Origin: Microbacterium salsuginis
Lineage (GTDB): Bacteria > Actinomycetota > Actinomycetes > Actinomycetales > Microbacteriaceae
Assembly (NCBI RefSeq): GCF_012524205.1
Contig: NZ_JABACI010000006.1
Location: forward strand, 1 to 64,000
Direction of reading: 5' to 3'
Length of the DNA stretch: 64,000 bases
In this document: piece after piece, positions 10,356-19,660 of the stretch
Layout: each line of letters begins with the position of its first letter
Position numbering within the stretch: the first letter of the stretch is position 1
Made by a program: the position numbers and the translations under genes
Notes under the pieces: model-generated
The model's input: the letters and a program-made list of their open reading frames with translations, nothing else
Databases searched by the model: none
What the model was told of the DNA's origin: nothing

Positions 10356-11246
10356 GTGGCTGACAGAAGGACGAAGACCAGGTCGGGGAAGACCTCGGAG
10401 TCGGAGGTCCCCATGGGGCCGACGGGGCGTCCGTATCACGGCTTTCCCACGCCGCCCAAGCTCGACGGCCATGGCCCCGCCCGGATCATCTCGCTGTGCA
10501 ACCAGAAGGGCGGGGTCGGCAAGACGACCACCACCATCAACCTGGCCGCCGCCCTGGCCGGCTACGGCCGCAAGGTGCTGGCGGTCGACTTCGATCCTCA
10601 GGGTGCGCTGTCAGCGGGACTCGGCATCCAGACGCACGAGATCCCGACCATCTACGACCTGCTGCTCGACAGCAAGAGCGACCCGAACCGCGTCATCGTG
10701 AACTCGGGCGTCGAGAACCTCGACGTGATCCCCGCCAACATCGATCTGTCGGCCGCTGAAGTCCACCTGGTCAACGAGGTCGCGCGTGAGCAGACGCTGG
10801 CACGCGCGCTGCGCAAGGTGGCCAACGACTACGACGTCGTGCTCATCGACTGCCAGCCGTCGCTCGGCCTGCTCACCGTCAACGCGCTCACGGCCAGTCA
10901 CGGCGTGATCATCCCGCTGGAGTGCGAGTTCTTCGCACTGCGCGGGGTCGCCCTGCTCGTCGAGACCATCGACAAGGTGCGCGACCGGCTCAACCCGACG
11001 ATCACCCTCGACGGCGTCCTGGCGACGATGTACGACCCGCGTACGCTCCACTCGCGCGAGGTCCTCGAGCGGGTCGTCGACGCGTTCGGCGACGATGTGC
11101 TCGAGACGGTGATCGGCCGCACGGTCAAGTTCCCCGACGCGTCGGTCTCCGGCATGCCCATCACCGAGTTCGCGCCCGAGCACGCTGCCGCGCAGGCCTA
11201 TCTGCGACTGGCGCGAGAGCTGGTCGCCCGTGGCGCCGTCGCCTGA
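10356..11246 (+). CDS. ParA-family ATPase (Soj-like)
   Basis: A 296-residue ParA/MinD-type ATPase. The deviant Walker A CNQKGGVGKTTTTINLA lies near residues 47-63, followed by VDFDPQGALS, the VVLIDCQPSLGLLT switch region and PLECEFFALRG. No parB lies beside it; it heads the scpA-scpB segregation genes, so a chromosome-organising role is likely (context inference). The first 45 residues are a basic, disordered tail. GTG 10356 was chosen because upstream in-frame codons run into the G-run tract. A GCGGGAG ribosome site precedes it. Confidence 0.93.
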   Translation: MADRRTKTRSGKTSESEVPMGPTGRPYHGFPTPPKLDGHGPARIISLCNQKGGVGKTTTTINLAAALAGYGRKVLAVDFDPQGALSAGLGIQTHEIPTIYDLLLDSKSDPNRVIVNSGVENLDVIPANIDLSAAEVHLVNEVAREQTLARALRKVANDYDVVLIDCQPSLGLLTVNALTASHGVIIPLECEFFALRGVALLVETIDKVRDRLNPTITLDGVLATMYDPRTLHSREVLERVVDAFGDDVLETVIGRTVKFPDASVSGMPITEFAPEHAAAQAYLRLARELVARGAVA

Positions 11247-12150
11247 AGAATGGCCTGACGGGCACGCGCCGTCGCCTGAAGAGGCGCGCGACGGGCATGC
11301 GCCGTCGCCTGGCACCGAGCCCGACGGTGCGGAGTCGGATGCAGCTGCCACAGCGGCCGCCGCTGCGGAGCCGGGCTTCCGGGTCTCGCTGGGCAACTTC
11401 GACGGCCCCTTCGACCTCCTGCTGAGTCTCATCTCGCAGCATGAGCTCGACATCACCGAGGTGTCGCTGTCGCTCGTGACGATGGAGTTCATCTCGTACC
11501 TGCGCGAGCTGGGTCCCGACGAAGAGCTGGATGAGGCATCCGAGTTCCTCGTCGTCGCCGCGACGCTGCTGGACATGAAGGTCGCGGGTCTGCTTCCGCA
11601 GGGCGAGCTCGTCGACGCCGAGTCCGTGGCGCTGCTGGAGGCGCGCGACCTGCTGTTCGCCCGCCTGCTGCAGTATCGCGCGTTCAAAGAGGTGTCGGTG
11701 TGGTTCGAGCGCTGTCTGCAGCGCGAGAGCCGCCGCCACACCCGTTCGGTGCGCCTGGATGAGAAGTACCGCACCGCTGTGCCCGAGCTCGCCTGGAGCC
11801 TCAGCGTCGACGACTTCGCGGCACTCGCGCTGCTGGCCATGACGCCGAAGGAGATCCCGCGTGTCGGCCTGGACCACCTGCACGCACCGCTCGTGAGCAT
11901 CCGCGAGCAGGCGGCGATCGTGGTGACGCTGCTGCGGGATGCCGGGGCGCTGACGTTCCGGGAGCTCATCGCGGGCGTGGATCAATCCGGAGTCGTCGTC
12001 GCCCGATTCCTGTCGGTGCTCGAGCTCTACCGGCACGCCGCCCTGTCGTTCGAGCAGCTGGAGCCGTTGGGCGAGCTGACGCTGCGCTGGAGTGCGCAGC
12101 GCTGGTCGGACGAGAACCTCGCCACCTTGGGAGCAGACTATGACCGATGA
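11230..12150 (+). CDS. scpA: Segregation and condensation protein A
   Basis: A 306-residue kleisin of the SMC-ScpAB complex. The core begins at FRVSLGNFDGPFDLLLSLIS (near residue 50) and ends in the winged-helix SMC-binding part. The first 48 residues are a poorly conserved tail containing 2.3 copies of an 11-residue repeat, APSPEEWPDGH/APSPEEARDGH/APSPG. GTG 11230 overlaps the parA stop by 17 bases; the true start could be inside the tail. ScpB follows with an overlapping start. Confidence 0.94.
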   Translation: MAPSPEEWPDGHAPSPEEARDGHAPSPGTEPDGAESDAAATAAAAAEPGFRVSLGNFDGPFDLLLSLISQHELDITEVSLSLVTMEFISYLRELGPDEELDEASEFLVVAATLLDMKVAGLLPQGELVDAESVALLEARDLLFARLLQYRAFKEVSVWFERCLQRESRRHTRSVRLDEKYRTAVPELAWSLSVDDFAALALLAMTPKEIPRVGLDHLHAPLVSIREQAAIVVTLLRDAGALTFRELIAGVDQSGVVVARFLSVLELYRHAALSFEQLEPLGELTLRWSAQRWSDENLATLGADYDR

Positions 12151-12715
12151 CGTGAGAGCCAGGCTCGAGGCGATCCTGCTGATCGTCGAGGAGCCGCAGA
12201 GCCTCGTGAGCCTGGCCGCCGCGGTCGGCTCGCCGGTGCCCGCCGTACGACAGGCGATCGAGGCGCTGGTGGACGATTACGACGGCAAGAGCGGCGGACC
12301 CGTCCGCGGCTTCGAGCTGCGCGAGGTCGGCGGCGGCTGGCGGCTGTACGTGCGTGAGGAGCACGACGACCTCGTCAGCGAGTTCGTCGGTGGCCAGGCG
12401 CCGTCGCGGCTGTCACAGGCGGCGCTCGAGACGCTCGCGGTGATCGCGTACAAGCAGCCGGTGACCCGCAGCCAGGTCGCGTCCATCCGCGCGGTCAACG
12501 TGGACTCGGTGGTTCGGACGCTGCTCGCGCGCGGCCTCATCACGGAGTTGTTCACGGATGCCGAGACCGGCGCCATCAACTACGGCACCACGGATGCGCT
12601 CCTGGAGCACCTGGGCATCAACTCGCTCGATGAACTGCCGCACATCTCGCCGCTGCTCGACGGCGCGGAAGACGTGGGAAGCGTCGACGGATTCGACGAG
12701 AGGACCAGGCGATGA
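12140..12715 (+). CDS. scpB: Segregation and condensation protein B
   Basis: A 191-residue ScpB, partner of ScpA and SMC in chromosome condensation. The two winged-helix domains are represented by LEAILLIVEEPQSLVSLA near the start and by ALETLAVIAYKQPVTRSQV in the middle (near residue 95). ATG 12140 overlaps the scpA stop by 11 bases. The end overlaps the rluB-like start by four bases. Confidence 0.95.
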   Translation: MTDDVRARLEAILLIVEEPQSLVSLAAAVGSPVPAVRQAIEALVDDYDGKSGGPVRGFELREVGGGWRLYVREEHDDLVSEFVGGQAPSRLSQAALETLAVIAYKQPVTRSQVASIRAVNVDSVVRTLLARGLITELFTDAETGAINYGTTDALLEHLGINSLDELPHISPLLDGAEDVGSVDGFDERTRR

Positions 12716-13500
12716 GCGCCGAAAGCACCGAGGGCGTGCGGCTGCAGAAGGTGCTCGCCAACGCCGGCGTGGCCTCGCGTCGTGTGGCCGAGCAGCTGAT
12801 CGTCGAAGGGCGCGTGCGGGTCAACGGCGAGGTGGTCACCGAGCTCGGCAGCCGCATCGACCCCGACAGCGACCTCGTCGATGTGGACGGCACCGCCGTG
12901 CAGCTGGATGCGTCCAAGCGCTACGTCATGCTCAACAAGCCGACGGGCGTGGTGAGCTCGATGAAGGACGATCGTGGCCGGCCCGACCTCCGGCGTTTCA
13001 CGAAGGACTGGCCCGAGCGGCTGTACAACGTCGGCCGGCTGGATGCCGAGACGAGCGGCCTCCTCGTGCTCACCAATGACGGCGAGCTCGCGCACGTGCT
13101 GGCGCACCCGTCGTTCGGAGTCACGAAGGTCTACATCGCCAAGGTCGAGGGCCGCGTCACGCCACAGACGGTGCAGAAGCTGACCCGCGGCATCGACCTG
13201 GACGACGGTCCCATCGCGGCGGACAAGGCCAGGCTGCTGTCGGCGTCCGCCGAAGGCGGCGGGTCGCTCGTCGAACTGACGCTGCACTCGGGCCGCAATC
13301 GCATCGTGCGTCGGATGATGGCCGCAGTGGGGCATCCTGTCGTCGAACTGGTGCGCCGCCAGTTCGGCCCGCTCCACCTGGGAACCCTGCCAGCGGGGGC
13401 GGCACGTGAGTTGACTAAAGTGGAGCGCGGCGCTCTGCTGACTCTCGCGCGCCGTGAAACCTCTTCGCCGCAGGCGGAAGAGGGCGAACAGGAGAAGTAA
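12712..13500 (+). CDS. rRNA pseudouridine synthase, RluB/RsuA family
   Basis: A 262-residue pseudouridine synthase with an N-terminal S4 domain (VRLQKVLANAGVASRRVAEQ). The catalytic block is GRLDAETSGLLVLTNDG, with the active aspartate near residue 111, and RRQFGPLHLG follows near the C-terminal. In this actinobacterial position the enzyme usually modifies 23S rRNA like RluB; RsuA-type action on 16S cannot be excluded. It overlaps scpB and is followed with no gap by tyrA. Confidence 0.93.
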   Translation: MSAESTEGVRLQKVLANAGVASRRVAEQLIVEGRVRVNGEVVTELGSRIDPDSDLVDVDGTAVQLDASKRYVMLNKPTGVVSSMKDDRGRPDLRRFTKDWPERLYNVGRLDAETSGLLVLTNDGELAHVLAHPSFGVTKVYIAKVEGRVTPQTVQKLTRGIDLDDGPIAADKARLLSASAEGGGSLVELTLHSGRNRIVRRMMAAVGHPVVELVRRQFGPLHLGTLPAGAARELTKVERGALLTLARRETSSPQAEEGEQEK

Positions 13501-14643
13501 GTGACCGAGACGAGGCCGACCTCCGAGCGCGCGCGCCGGGCCGAGGCATCGCTCGCTCCCCGGGTGCACGGCACCGTCCGCATCGTGGGCGCGGGCCTCC
13601 TCGGGGCGAGCATCGGGCACGCGCTCACCGCGCGTGGCGTCGATGTCGTCCTCGACGACACCTCGCCGTCACAGCTGCGGCTCGCGGTGGACTACGGCGC
13701 CGGCCGCCAGGCGCGCGACGGCGACGAGCCGTCGCTCGTCGTCGTGGCCGTCCCGCCCGATGTCACGGCCGACGTGATCGAGCGTGAGCTGACACGTCAC
13801 CCCGACGCCGTCGTCACCGACGTGGCGAGCGTCAAGCTCGAGCCGCTGCGCGCGCTGCGCGAACGAGGCGTCGACCTCACGCACTACATCGGCTCCCACC
13901 CGCTCGCCGGACGCGAGCGCGGCGGAGCGATCTCTGCGCGTGCCGACATCTTCGTGGGGAGACCGTGGGTCGTCTGTCGCGACGAGGCCACGTCGGCCGC
14001 GGATCTCGCTGTCGTCGAAGGGCTCGCGCTCGAGCTGGGCGCGACGCCGATCGAGATGTCGCCAGAAGACCACGACCGGGCCGTCGCCCTCGTCTCGCAT
14101 GTGCCGCAGCTGGTGGCGAGCCTGCTCGCCGGCCGCTTCGTCGACGCGCGCGACGACTCGCTGCGGCTGGCCGGACAGGGCGTGCGCGACACCACGCGCA
14201 TCGCGGCGTCCGCGCCGGAGCTGTGGGTGCAGATCCTCGGCGCCAACGCCGAGCCCGTGGTCGACGTGCTCGATCGGCTCGCCGCCGATCTGACGGCTGT
14301 CGCGACCGCTCTGCGGGCACCCGACGCGCCGGGTGCGCGTCGTGCCATCGCAGACACGATCCGGCGCGGCAATGACGGCGTCGAACGACTGCCCGGCAAG
14401 CACGGGCAGAACCGGCGATTCGAGCAGCTCGTCGTGATGGTGGACGACACTCCAGGACAACTCGGGCGTCTGTTCGGCGAACTCGGCGAACTCGACGTGA
14501 ACGTGGAAGACATGCGCCTGGAGCATTCTCCGGGCGCGCAGTTCGGCCTCGCCGAGATCAGTGTCGACCCTGCCGCCGTCCGGCGTGCGGTGGACGGCCT
14601 CGAGTCCCGCGGCTGGAAGATTGCGAGCACCACCAATGACTGA
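13501..14643 (+). CDS. tyrA: Prephenate dehydrogenase
   Basis: A 380-residue prephenate dehydrogenase of the tyrosine pathway. The Rossmann motif GAGLLGASIGHAL lies near residues 30-42. The substrate-site block is YIGSHPLAGRERGG, and HVPQLVASLLAG follows. An ACT-like regulatory region occupies the C-terminal (about 305-370, VMVDDTPGQLGRLFGELGEL), suggesting amino-acid feedback. The GTG start sits directly after the preceding stop, and a GAACAGGAGAAG ribosome site lies within that gene. Confidence 0.93.
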   Translation: MTETRPTSERARRAEASLAPRVHGTVRIVGAGLLGASIGHALTARGVDVVLDDTSPSQLRLAVDYGAGRQARDGDEPSLVVVAVPPDVTADVIERELTRHPDAVVTDVASVKLEPLRALRERGVDLTHYIGSHPLAGRERGGAISARADIFVGRPWVVCRDEATSAADLAVVEGLALELGATPIEMSPEDHDRAVALVSHVPQLVASLLAGRFVDARDDSLRLAGQGVRDTTRIAASAPELWVQILGANAEPVVDVLDRLAADLTAVATALRAPDAPGARRAIADTIRRGNDGVERLPGKHGQNRRFEQLVVMVDDTPGQLGRLFGELGELDVNVEDMRLEHSPGAQFGLAEISVDPAAVRRAVDGLESRGWKIASTTND

Positions 14644-15376
14644 CCCCTCGACCTCTGGGCAGCCCACCGGCGCCGGCACGGTCGTCGTGGCCCTCGACGG
14701 TCCCGCCGGCAGCGGCAAGTCCAGCGTCTCCAAGCAGGTCGCACGGCGACTGGGCTACGGCTACCTCGACACCGGCGCGGCGTACCGGGCACTGGCATGG
14801 CACGCCCTCGAGCGCGGAATCGACACGTCCGACGCGGCATCCGTTCTCGATGTCTCGGGCGACTTCGATTACGCCATCTCTCTCGACCCCGACTCGTACT
14901 GGGTCCGGGTCGGCGGGGTCGACGTGACCGACGCGATCCGTGAGCCCAGGGTGAGCGACGCGGTGAGCGGTGTAGCGAGGGTTCCGGCCGTCCGCCAGTC
15001 CGTGAACGCCCTCTTCCGCGCCCTCGTCGCGCACTCCGGCCGCCCCGGCGTCGTGGTCGAGGGCCGCGACATCACCACCGTGGTGGCTCCCGATGCGCCC
15101 GTGCGCATCCTGCTCACCGCCGCCCCCGAGGTGCGGGCGGCGCGGCGCAGCGCGGAACTGACGACGCAGGATGCCGCGGCCGTCGCCGCGGCGCTGCACC
15201 GGCGCGACGCCTCAGACTCGTCCGTCGTCGACTTCCTCACCGCCGCCCCCGGCGTCGAGGTCGTCGACTCGACCGACCTTGATTTCGATCAGACCGTGGA
15301 CGCCGTGCTCGGCGTGATCCGCAGCGCGCTGTCCGCGTCTGATCCCCTGCAGACAGGAGCCCCCGATGGCCGCTGA
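14636..15376 (+). CDS. cmk: Cytidylate kinase
   Basis: A 246-residue (d)CMP kinase. The P-loop GPAGSGKSSVSKQVAR lies near residue 22, followed by LDTGAAYRALAW and VVVEGRDITTVV, all typical of the family. ATG 14636 overlaps the tyrA stop by eight bases. The stop overlaps the der start by 11 bases, matching the conserved cmk-der gene pair. Confidence 0.95.
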   Translation: MTDPSTSGQPTGAGTVVVALDGPAGSGKSSVSKQVARRLGYGYLDTGAAYRALAWHALERGIDTSDAASVLDVSGDFDYAISLDPDSYWVRVGGVDVTDAIREPRVSDAVSGVARVPAVRQSVNALFRALVAHSGRPGVVVEGRDITTVVAPDAPVRILLTAAPEVRAARRSAELTTQDAAAVAAALHRRDASDSSVVDFLTAAPGVEVVDSTDLDFDQTVDAVLGVIRSALSASDPLQTGAPDGR

Positions 15377-16910
15377 CGACCGCGCCCCCGACACCGACGA
15401 CACATACGAGGGCGGTGAAGACCACCTCGCCGAGAACCTCGCCGCCATCGACGACGAGCTCGCCGACCAGCGCGCCGCCGCGCTGCGCGTGGGACTTGAG
15501 GACTACGATCTCGACGAGGACGATGCGGAACTGCTCGAGGGGCTGGTCCGCGGCGAGGACGGCATCGAGTACATGCCGGCACTGCCGGTCGTGGCGATCG
15601 TGGGTCGTCCGAACGTCGGCAAGTCCGCACTCGTGAATCGCATCCTCGGTCGCCGCGAGGCCGTCGTCGAAGACACCCCCGGCGTCACGCGCGACCGCGT
15701 GACGTACAAGGCCGAGTGGATGGATCGCCGCTTCACGCTGGTCGACACCGGCGGGTGGGAGCCGGATGCCCGCGGCATCGACCGCTCGGTCGCCGCCCAG
15801 GCAGAGGTGGCCATCGATCTGTCGGACGTGGTGCTGTTCGTCGTCGATGCGATGGTCGGTGCCACCTCCACCGACGAGCACGTCGTCCGGCTGTTGCGCA
15901 AGAGCGGCAAGCCGGTCTTCCTCGTCGCCAACAAGATCGACGACCCCCGCCAGGAGCCCGAGGCCGCGGCGCTGTGGAACCTCGGCCTCGGCGAGCCGCA
16001 CCCGGTGTCGGCGATCCACGGCCGCGGCGTCGCTGATCTGCTCGACGAACTCATGAAGGTTCTTCCCGACATCTCGGCGGTCGCCAAGCAGGAGATCGGC
16101 GGACCGCGCCGGGTCGCGATCCTGGGGCGACCGAACGTCGGCAAGTCGTCGCTGCTCAACAAGGCGGCGGGCGAAGAGCGCGTGGTCGTGAACGAGCTCG
16201 CCGGAACCACGCGCGACCCCGTCGACGAGATCGTCGAGATCGGCGGCAAGATGTGGCGATTCGTCGACACGGCCGGCATCCGGCGTCGCGTGCACCTGCA
16301 GCAGGGTGCCGACTTCTACGCCTCGCTGCGCACATCGACGGCCCTCGAGAAGGCCGAAGTGGCCGTTGTCGTCCTGGACGTCACGCAGCCCCTCAGCGAG
16401 CAGGACGTGCGCATCATCGACCTCGTGCTCGAGTCCGGGCGCGCGCTCGTCCTGGCGTTCAACAAGTGGGACCGCCTCAACGACGACGACATGGACGGTC
16501 AGGACCGTCGCCGCTACCTCGAACGCGAGATCGAGCAGGACCTCGCGCACGTCGCATGGGCCCCGCGCGTCAACATCTCCGCCCGCACCGGGCGTCACCT
16601 CGAGAAGCTCGTGCCGGCGCTCGAGACGGCACTCGAGTCGTGGGATCAGCGCATCCCGACCGGCAAGTTCAACGCCTTCCTGTCGGAACTGATCGCCGAG
16701 CACCCGCACCCGCTGCGCGGCGGCAAGCAGCCCCGCATCCTGTTCGGCACCCAGGCATCCACGCGTCCGCCGACATTCGTGCTGTTCACGACGGGCTTCC
16801 TCGACCCCGGCTACCGGCGGTTCATCCAGCGCCGCTTGCGAGAGCTGTGGGGCTTCGAGGGCACACCGATCGTGATCAACATGCGTGTCCGCGAGCGTCG
16901 CCAGCGCTGA
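15366..16910 (+). CDS. der: Ribosome biogenesis GTPase Der
   Basis: A 514-residue GTPase with two consecutive G domains for 50S assembly. The first GRPNVGKS is near residue 80 and the second near 255; switch motifs GVTRDRV and GTTRDPV, NKID and NKWD follow. A KH-like C-terminal domain ends the protein. The N-terminal 75 residues form an acidic extension (EDYDLDEDDAELLEG) common in actinobacterial Der but absent from the roughly 440-490-residue forms elsewhere. Confidence 0.96.
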   Translation: MAADDRAPDTDDTYEGGEDHLAENLAAIDDELADQRAAALRVGLEDYDLDEDDAELLEGLVRGEDGIEYMPALPVVAIVGRPNVGKSALVNRILGRREAVVEDTPGVTRDRVTYKAEWMDRRFTLVDTGGWEPDARGIDRSVAAQAEVAIDLSDVVLFVVDAMVGATSTDEHVVRLLRKSGKPVFLVANKIDDPRQEPEAAALWNLGLGEPHPVSAIHGRGVADLLDELMKVLPDISAVAKQEIGGPRRVAILGRPNVGKSSLLNKAAGEERVVVNELAGTTRDPVDEIVEIGGKMWRFVDTAGIRRRVHLQQGADFYASLRTSTALEKAEVAVVVLDVTQPLSEQDVRIIDLVLESGRALVLAFNKWDRLNDDDMDGQDRRRYLEREIEQDLAHVAWAPRVNISARTGRHLEKLVPALETALESWDQRIPTGKFNAFLSELIAEHPHPLRGGKQPRILFGTQASTRPPTFVLFTTGFLDPGYRRFIQRRLRELWGFEGTPIVINMRVRERRQR

Positions 16911-16975
16911 ACCGCACCCGGGCGGGTGTGACAGGCTGGCTGTGACCGAGCCGGCACCGTGACGAAAGGGGCGCC

Positions 16976-17875
16976 GTGACCATCGAGCCTCCCGCACCCG
17001 GGGAGCCGCGGCGCCCGCTGGGGCCGCGCGATCCCGGTGACGCCTGGGTGGTCGCGCCGACGGGGGAGCGGTACTGGGGGCGCTTCGGCGCCGCCGGTCT
17101 GCTGGCCGTGGACCCTGATCGCGGTGTCCTGTTGCAGCATCGCGTGTCGTGGAGCCATTTCGGCGACACGTGGGCGCTGCCCGGGGGCGCTCGCCACGAA
17201 GAGGAGTCGGCGTGGGACGCCGCACTGCGGGAGGCTGCGGAAGAGGCCGGGGTCCCGGCATCCGCGATTCGTCCGCGTGTGCTGAGCGTGCTCGACCTCG
17301 GGTACTGGAGCTACACGACCGTCATCGGTGACGTGGTCGAGCCGTTCGAACCGGTGATCAGCGACCCCGAGAGTCGCGAGCTCGCGTGGGTGCCCACGGA
17401 CGCCGTCACGCGGCATCCGCTTCATCCCGGTTTCGCGGGTTCGTGGGAGCGACTGAAGGCCCTGCTCCCGGTTCGCCCCGCCGTGGTCGTCGACGCCGCG
17501 AACGTCATGGGCTCGGTTCCCGACGGCTGGTGGCGTGACCGCGAGGGTGCGGCCGAACGCCTGCTGGCGCGCCTCGGCTCGCTCGCACGGCAGGGGATCC
17601 CGGCTGCCGCTCTCGAGCTGCCCGAGCACACGTGGTATCCGCACTGGACCGCCGTCGTCGAGGGTCAGGCGCGTGGGGCGGAGGCGACGGACGGCATCGA
17701 CGTGGTGCGAGCCGAGGCATCCGGAGACGACGCCCTCGTCGCCGCGGCCGAACGCCTCGTCGACGCGGGGAACCGCGTGACGGTGGTCACCAGTGATCGG
17801 GGCCTCGCGCAGCGGGTTCAGGATGCCGGAGCCGCCGTCCGCGGAGCGCGCTGGCTGCTCGACCTGCTGGACTGA
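16976..17875 (+). CDS. NUDIX hydrolase fused to NYN-like domain
   Basis: A 299-residue two-domain protein. Residues about 20-155 are a NUDIX domain with an intact box (GGARHEEESAWDAALREAAE then EAGV). Residues about 165-299 resemble a NYN/PIN-like nuclease fold: VVVDAANVMGSVPDGWW at its start, a middle Asp in SGDDALVAAAERLV, and VVTSDRGLAQRV, i.e. spaced acidic residues as in the YacP-type group. The pairing suggests nucleotide clean-up linked to RNA handling, but that is inference. GTG 16976 follows the GAAAGGGGCGCC ribosome site. It is convergent with the S4 gene, seven bases apart. Confidence 0.85.
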   Translation: MTIEPPAPGEPRRPLGPRDPGDAWVVAPTGERYWGRFGAAGLLAVDPDRGVLLQHRVSWSHFGDTWALPGGARHEEESAWDAALREAAEEAGVPASAIRPRVLSVLDLGYWSYTTVIGDVVEPFEPVISDPESRELAWVPTDAVTRHPLHPGFAGSWERLKALLPVRPAVVVDAANVMGSVPDGWWRDREGAAERLLARLGSLARQGIPAAALELPEHTWYPHWTAVVEGQARGAEATDGIDVVRAEASGDDALVAAAERLVDAGNRVTVVTSDRGLAQRVQDAGAAVRGARWLLDLLD

Positions 17876-17881
17876 GTGCGC

Positions 17882-18262
17882 TCAGCCCTCCCGGCCGCGG
17901 AGGCGGTCGATGTCGCGGCGCTCCCGCTTGGTGGGACGCCCGGCGCCGCGGTCGCGCACGGGGACGAAAGCCGCCAGCTCGCGCGGCGGCGGGGGAGGCG
18001 TCTGGTCGTCGACGGCCTCGGCAGCGACCGCGGCGCCGACCCGCTTCGCGATGGGTTGCTTGACGACGAGGATCCGGTCGAAGCCGTTGATACGCACCCT
18101 GAGTTCGTCGCCCGGACGCACCGGCTGCGCGGCCTTCACCCTGTCGCCGTTGACCCGCACATGCCCGGCGCGGCATGCCGTGGTCGCCGCCGACCGAGTC
18201 TTGTACACGCGGATCGCCCAGAGCCACGCGTCGACGCGAACCGAAGCACCTCCCGTGGTCAC
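17882..18262 (-). CDS. Small S4-domain RNA-binding protein (HslR-like)
   Basis: A 126-residue protein with an S4 domain filling residues 7-75 (VRVDAWLWAIRVYKTRSAA, then HVRVNGDRVK) and a basic Arg/Lys-rich tail (GRPTKRERRDIDRLRG). It resembles HslR/Hsp15, which recycles stalled 50S subunits; that role is by family analogy. GTG 18262 overlaps the stop of the upstream membrane gene by four bases, so the two are likely co-translated. Confidence 0.87.
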   Translation of the reverse strand: MTTGGASVRVDAWLWAIRVYKTRSAATTACRAGHVRVNGDRVKAAQPVRPGDELRVRINGFDRILVVKQPIAKRVGAAVAAEAVDDQTPPPPPRELAAFVPVRDRGAGRPTKRERRDIDRLRGREG

Positions 18263-18927
18263 GCCGTCACCTCCGCCGGACGCCGCACGCGTGTGGTGAC
18301 CAGCACACCCGCCGCGATGAGGCCTTGCCCGAGGCAGTAGGTGAACATCACCGCCGGACTGGTCCATTCCGGCATCGCTTCGGGCAGGAAGAGCCGGAAC
18401 GCCAGGATCGAGTCCGAGGCGAGGAAGAAGGCACCGCCCCACGCGATGAGCGGATGGCAGCGGGATGCCGCGACCGCCGTGCCGCCGAGCACGAGGCCGT
18501 ACGCCGCGACGGCGATCACGAGGCCACCGAGGTGGGGCCAGAGCACCGCGAGCAGCACGCCCCACCATGCCGCGTACACGACGGCCCACGGCGGGACTCG
18601 TCGCACCGCGAGGCGGCGCCAGAACAAGGTGATGTAGAACAGGTGCGCGAGTCCGAAGAAGAGCAGCATCATCGGAACGGTCGGAAGCCAAGGGAGGAAG
18701 ACGGCGGCGCCGTCGCCGATCCACGAGAGCCCGATGGCGGCGACGACGAGCGTGTGTGCTGTGGTCCACGTGGTGCCGCGAGCGCCCCACACGACAGCGA
18801 GGACGAGCAGCGGCATGAGCGCGAGCTTGGTCGAACCCGCGAGCTCGTCCGTCCCCACGGCGAGAGCGCCGACGTGCACGACCGACATCACGATGTACGG
18901 TGCGAACGCGATCCAGAGCCGTCGCAT
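18259..18927 (-). CDS. YhhN-family membrane protein (lysoplasmalogenase-like)
   Basis: A 222-residue integral membrane protein with about eight hydrophobic helices and the YhhN-type pattern (WIGDGAAVFLPWLP, FGLAHLFYITLF, GGAFFLASDSILAF). Family members in animals hydrolyse lysoplasmalogens; bacterial activity is generally untested. ATG 18927 is preceded by an AGGAGG ribosome site at good distance. Confidence 0.85.
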   Translation of the reverse strand: MRRLWIAFAPYIVMSVVHVGALAVGTDELAGSTKLALMPLLVLAVVWGARGTTWTTAHTLVVAAIGLSWIGDGAAVFLPWLPTVPMMLLFFGLAHLFYITLFWRRLAVRRVPPWAVVYAAWWGVLLAVLWPHLGGLVIAVAAYGLVLGGTAVAASRCHPLIAWGGAFFLASDSILAFRLFLPEAMPEWTSPAVMFTYCLGQGLIAAGVLVTTRVRRPAEVTA

Positions 18928-19010
18928 GATCCTCCTCGATTCCTGCCCTGACATCGTCGCACGCGCGCGCCGGGCCGAGAGCCGGCCGGGACCGGATGCC
19001 GCGATCGGGT

Positions 19011-19598
19011 TCAGCGCGACACGTCGAGCGAGACGATCGCGAGGTCGGGACGCGGACGCGCCACCTCGCGGAATCCCGCCTCTTCGAAGGTCGATATCAC
19101 GCCGTGGTAGAGATCGTTCGACGCCTTCTTGCGGCCTGAACCGGGATCGACGGGGTACGCCTCGATCACGCGAGCGCCGCGCGATCGCGCGTAGTCGACG
19201 GCTGCGGCGAGCAGCTGAGCGTTCAGTCCCTGCTGCCGGTGCTCTCGGCGCACGACGAAGCAGCTGACCGCCCACACGTTTTCGTCGTCCCAGGTCTCCT
19301 CGGAGTGGGCCGCGAAGTTGCGGGTGCGAGCGAGGCGCACCTGCCGTGTGCGGGGACCGACGCGCACCCACCCGGCGGGCTCATCGTCGACGTACGCGAT
19401 GAGGGCCGGCGGGGGACCGGTCTCGATCTCGCCGCGGAGCAGCTCCCTCCGCTGCTCGAGGGTCGTCTTTTCGAACTCGACGTTCGGCATCATCCACCAT
19501 TGGCACTGGCAGCCACGGCCGTCGCCGCCTCCACTCAGCGTGTGCTGAGCATCGTCGAAGCGGTCGGCGGTGACGGGTTCGATCCTGACGTGTGCCAT
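19011..19598 (-). CDS. GNAT-family N-acetyltransferase
   Basis: A 195-residue GNAT protein. The acetyl-CoA loop is seen as RREHRQQGLNAQLLAAAVDYA (Q-x-x-G-x-x-A type), followed by GARVIEAYPV. An unusual N-terminal segment GGDGRGCQCQWWMMP holds two cysteines and paired Trp/Met, typical of one uncharacterised actinobacterial GNAT subgroup. Substrate unknown. It stands alone, transcribed away from the tRNA gene. Confidence 0.87.
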   Translation of the reverse strand: MAHVRIEPVTADRFDDAQHTLSGGGDGRGCQCQWWMMPNVEFEKTTLEQRRELLRGEIETGPPPALIAYVDDEPAGWVRVGPRTRQVRLARTRNFAAHSEETWDDENVWAVSCFVVRREHRQQGLNAQLLAAAVDYARSRGARVIEAYPVDPGSGRKKASNDLYHGVISTFEEAGFREVARPRPDLAIVSLDVSR

Positions 19599-19660
19599 TC
19601 ACGCGACGCTAGCCGTGGCTGCCGACACCGACAAGAGGCGGATGCCGCAGCCCGCGTGTG

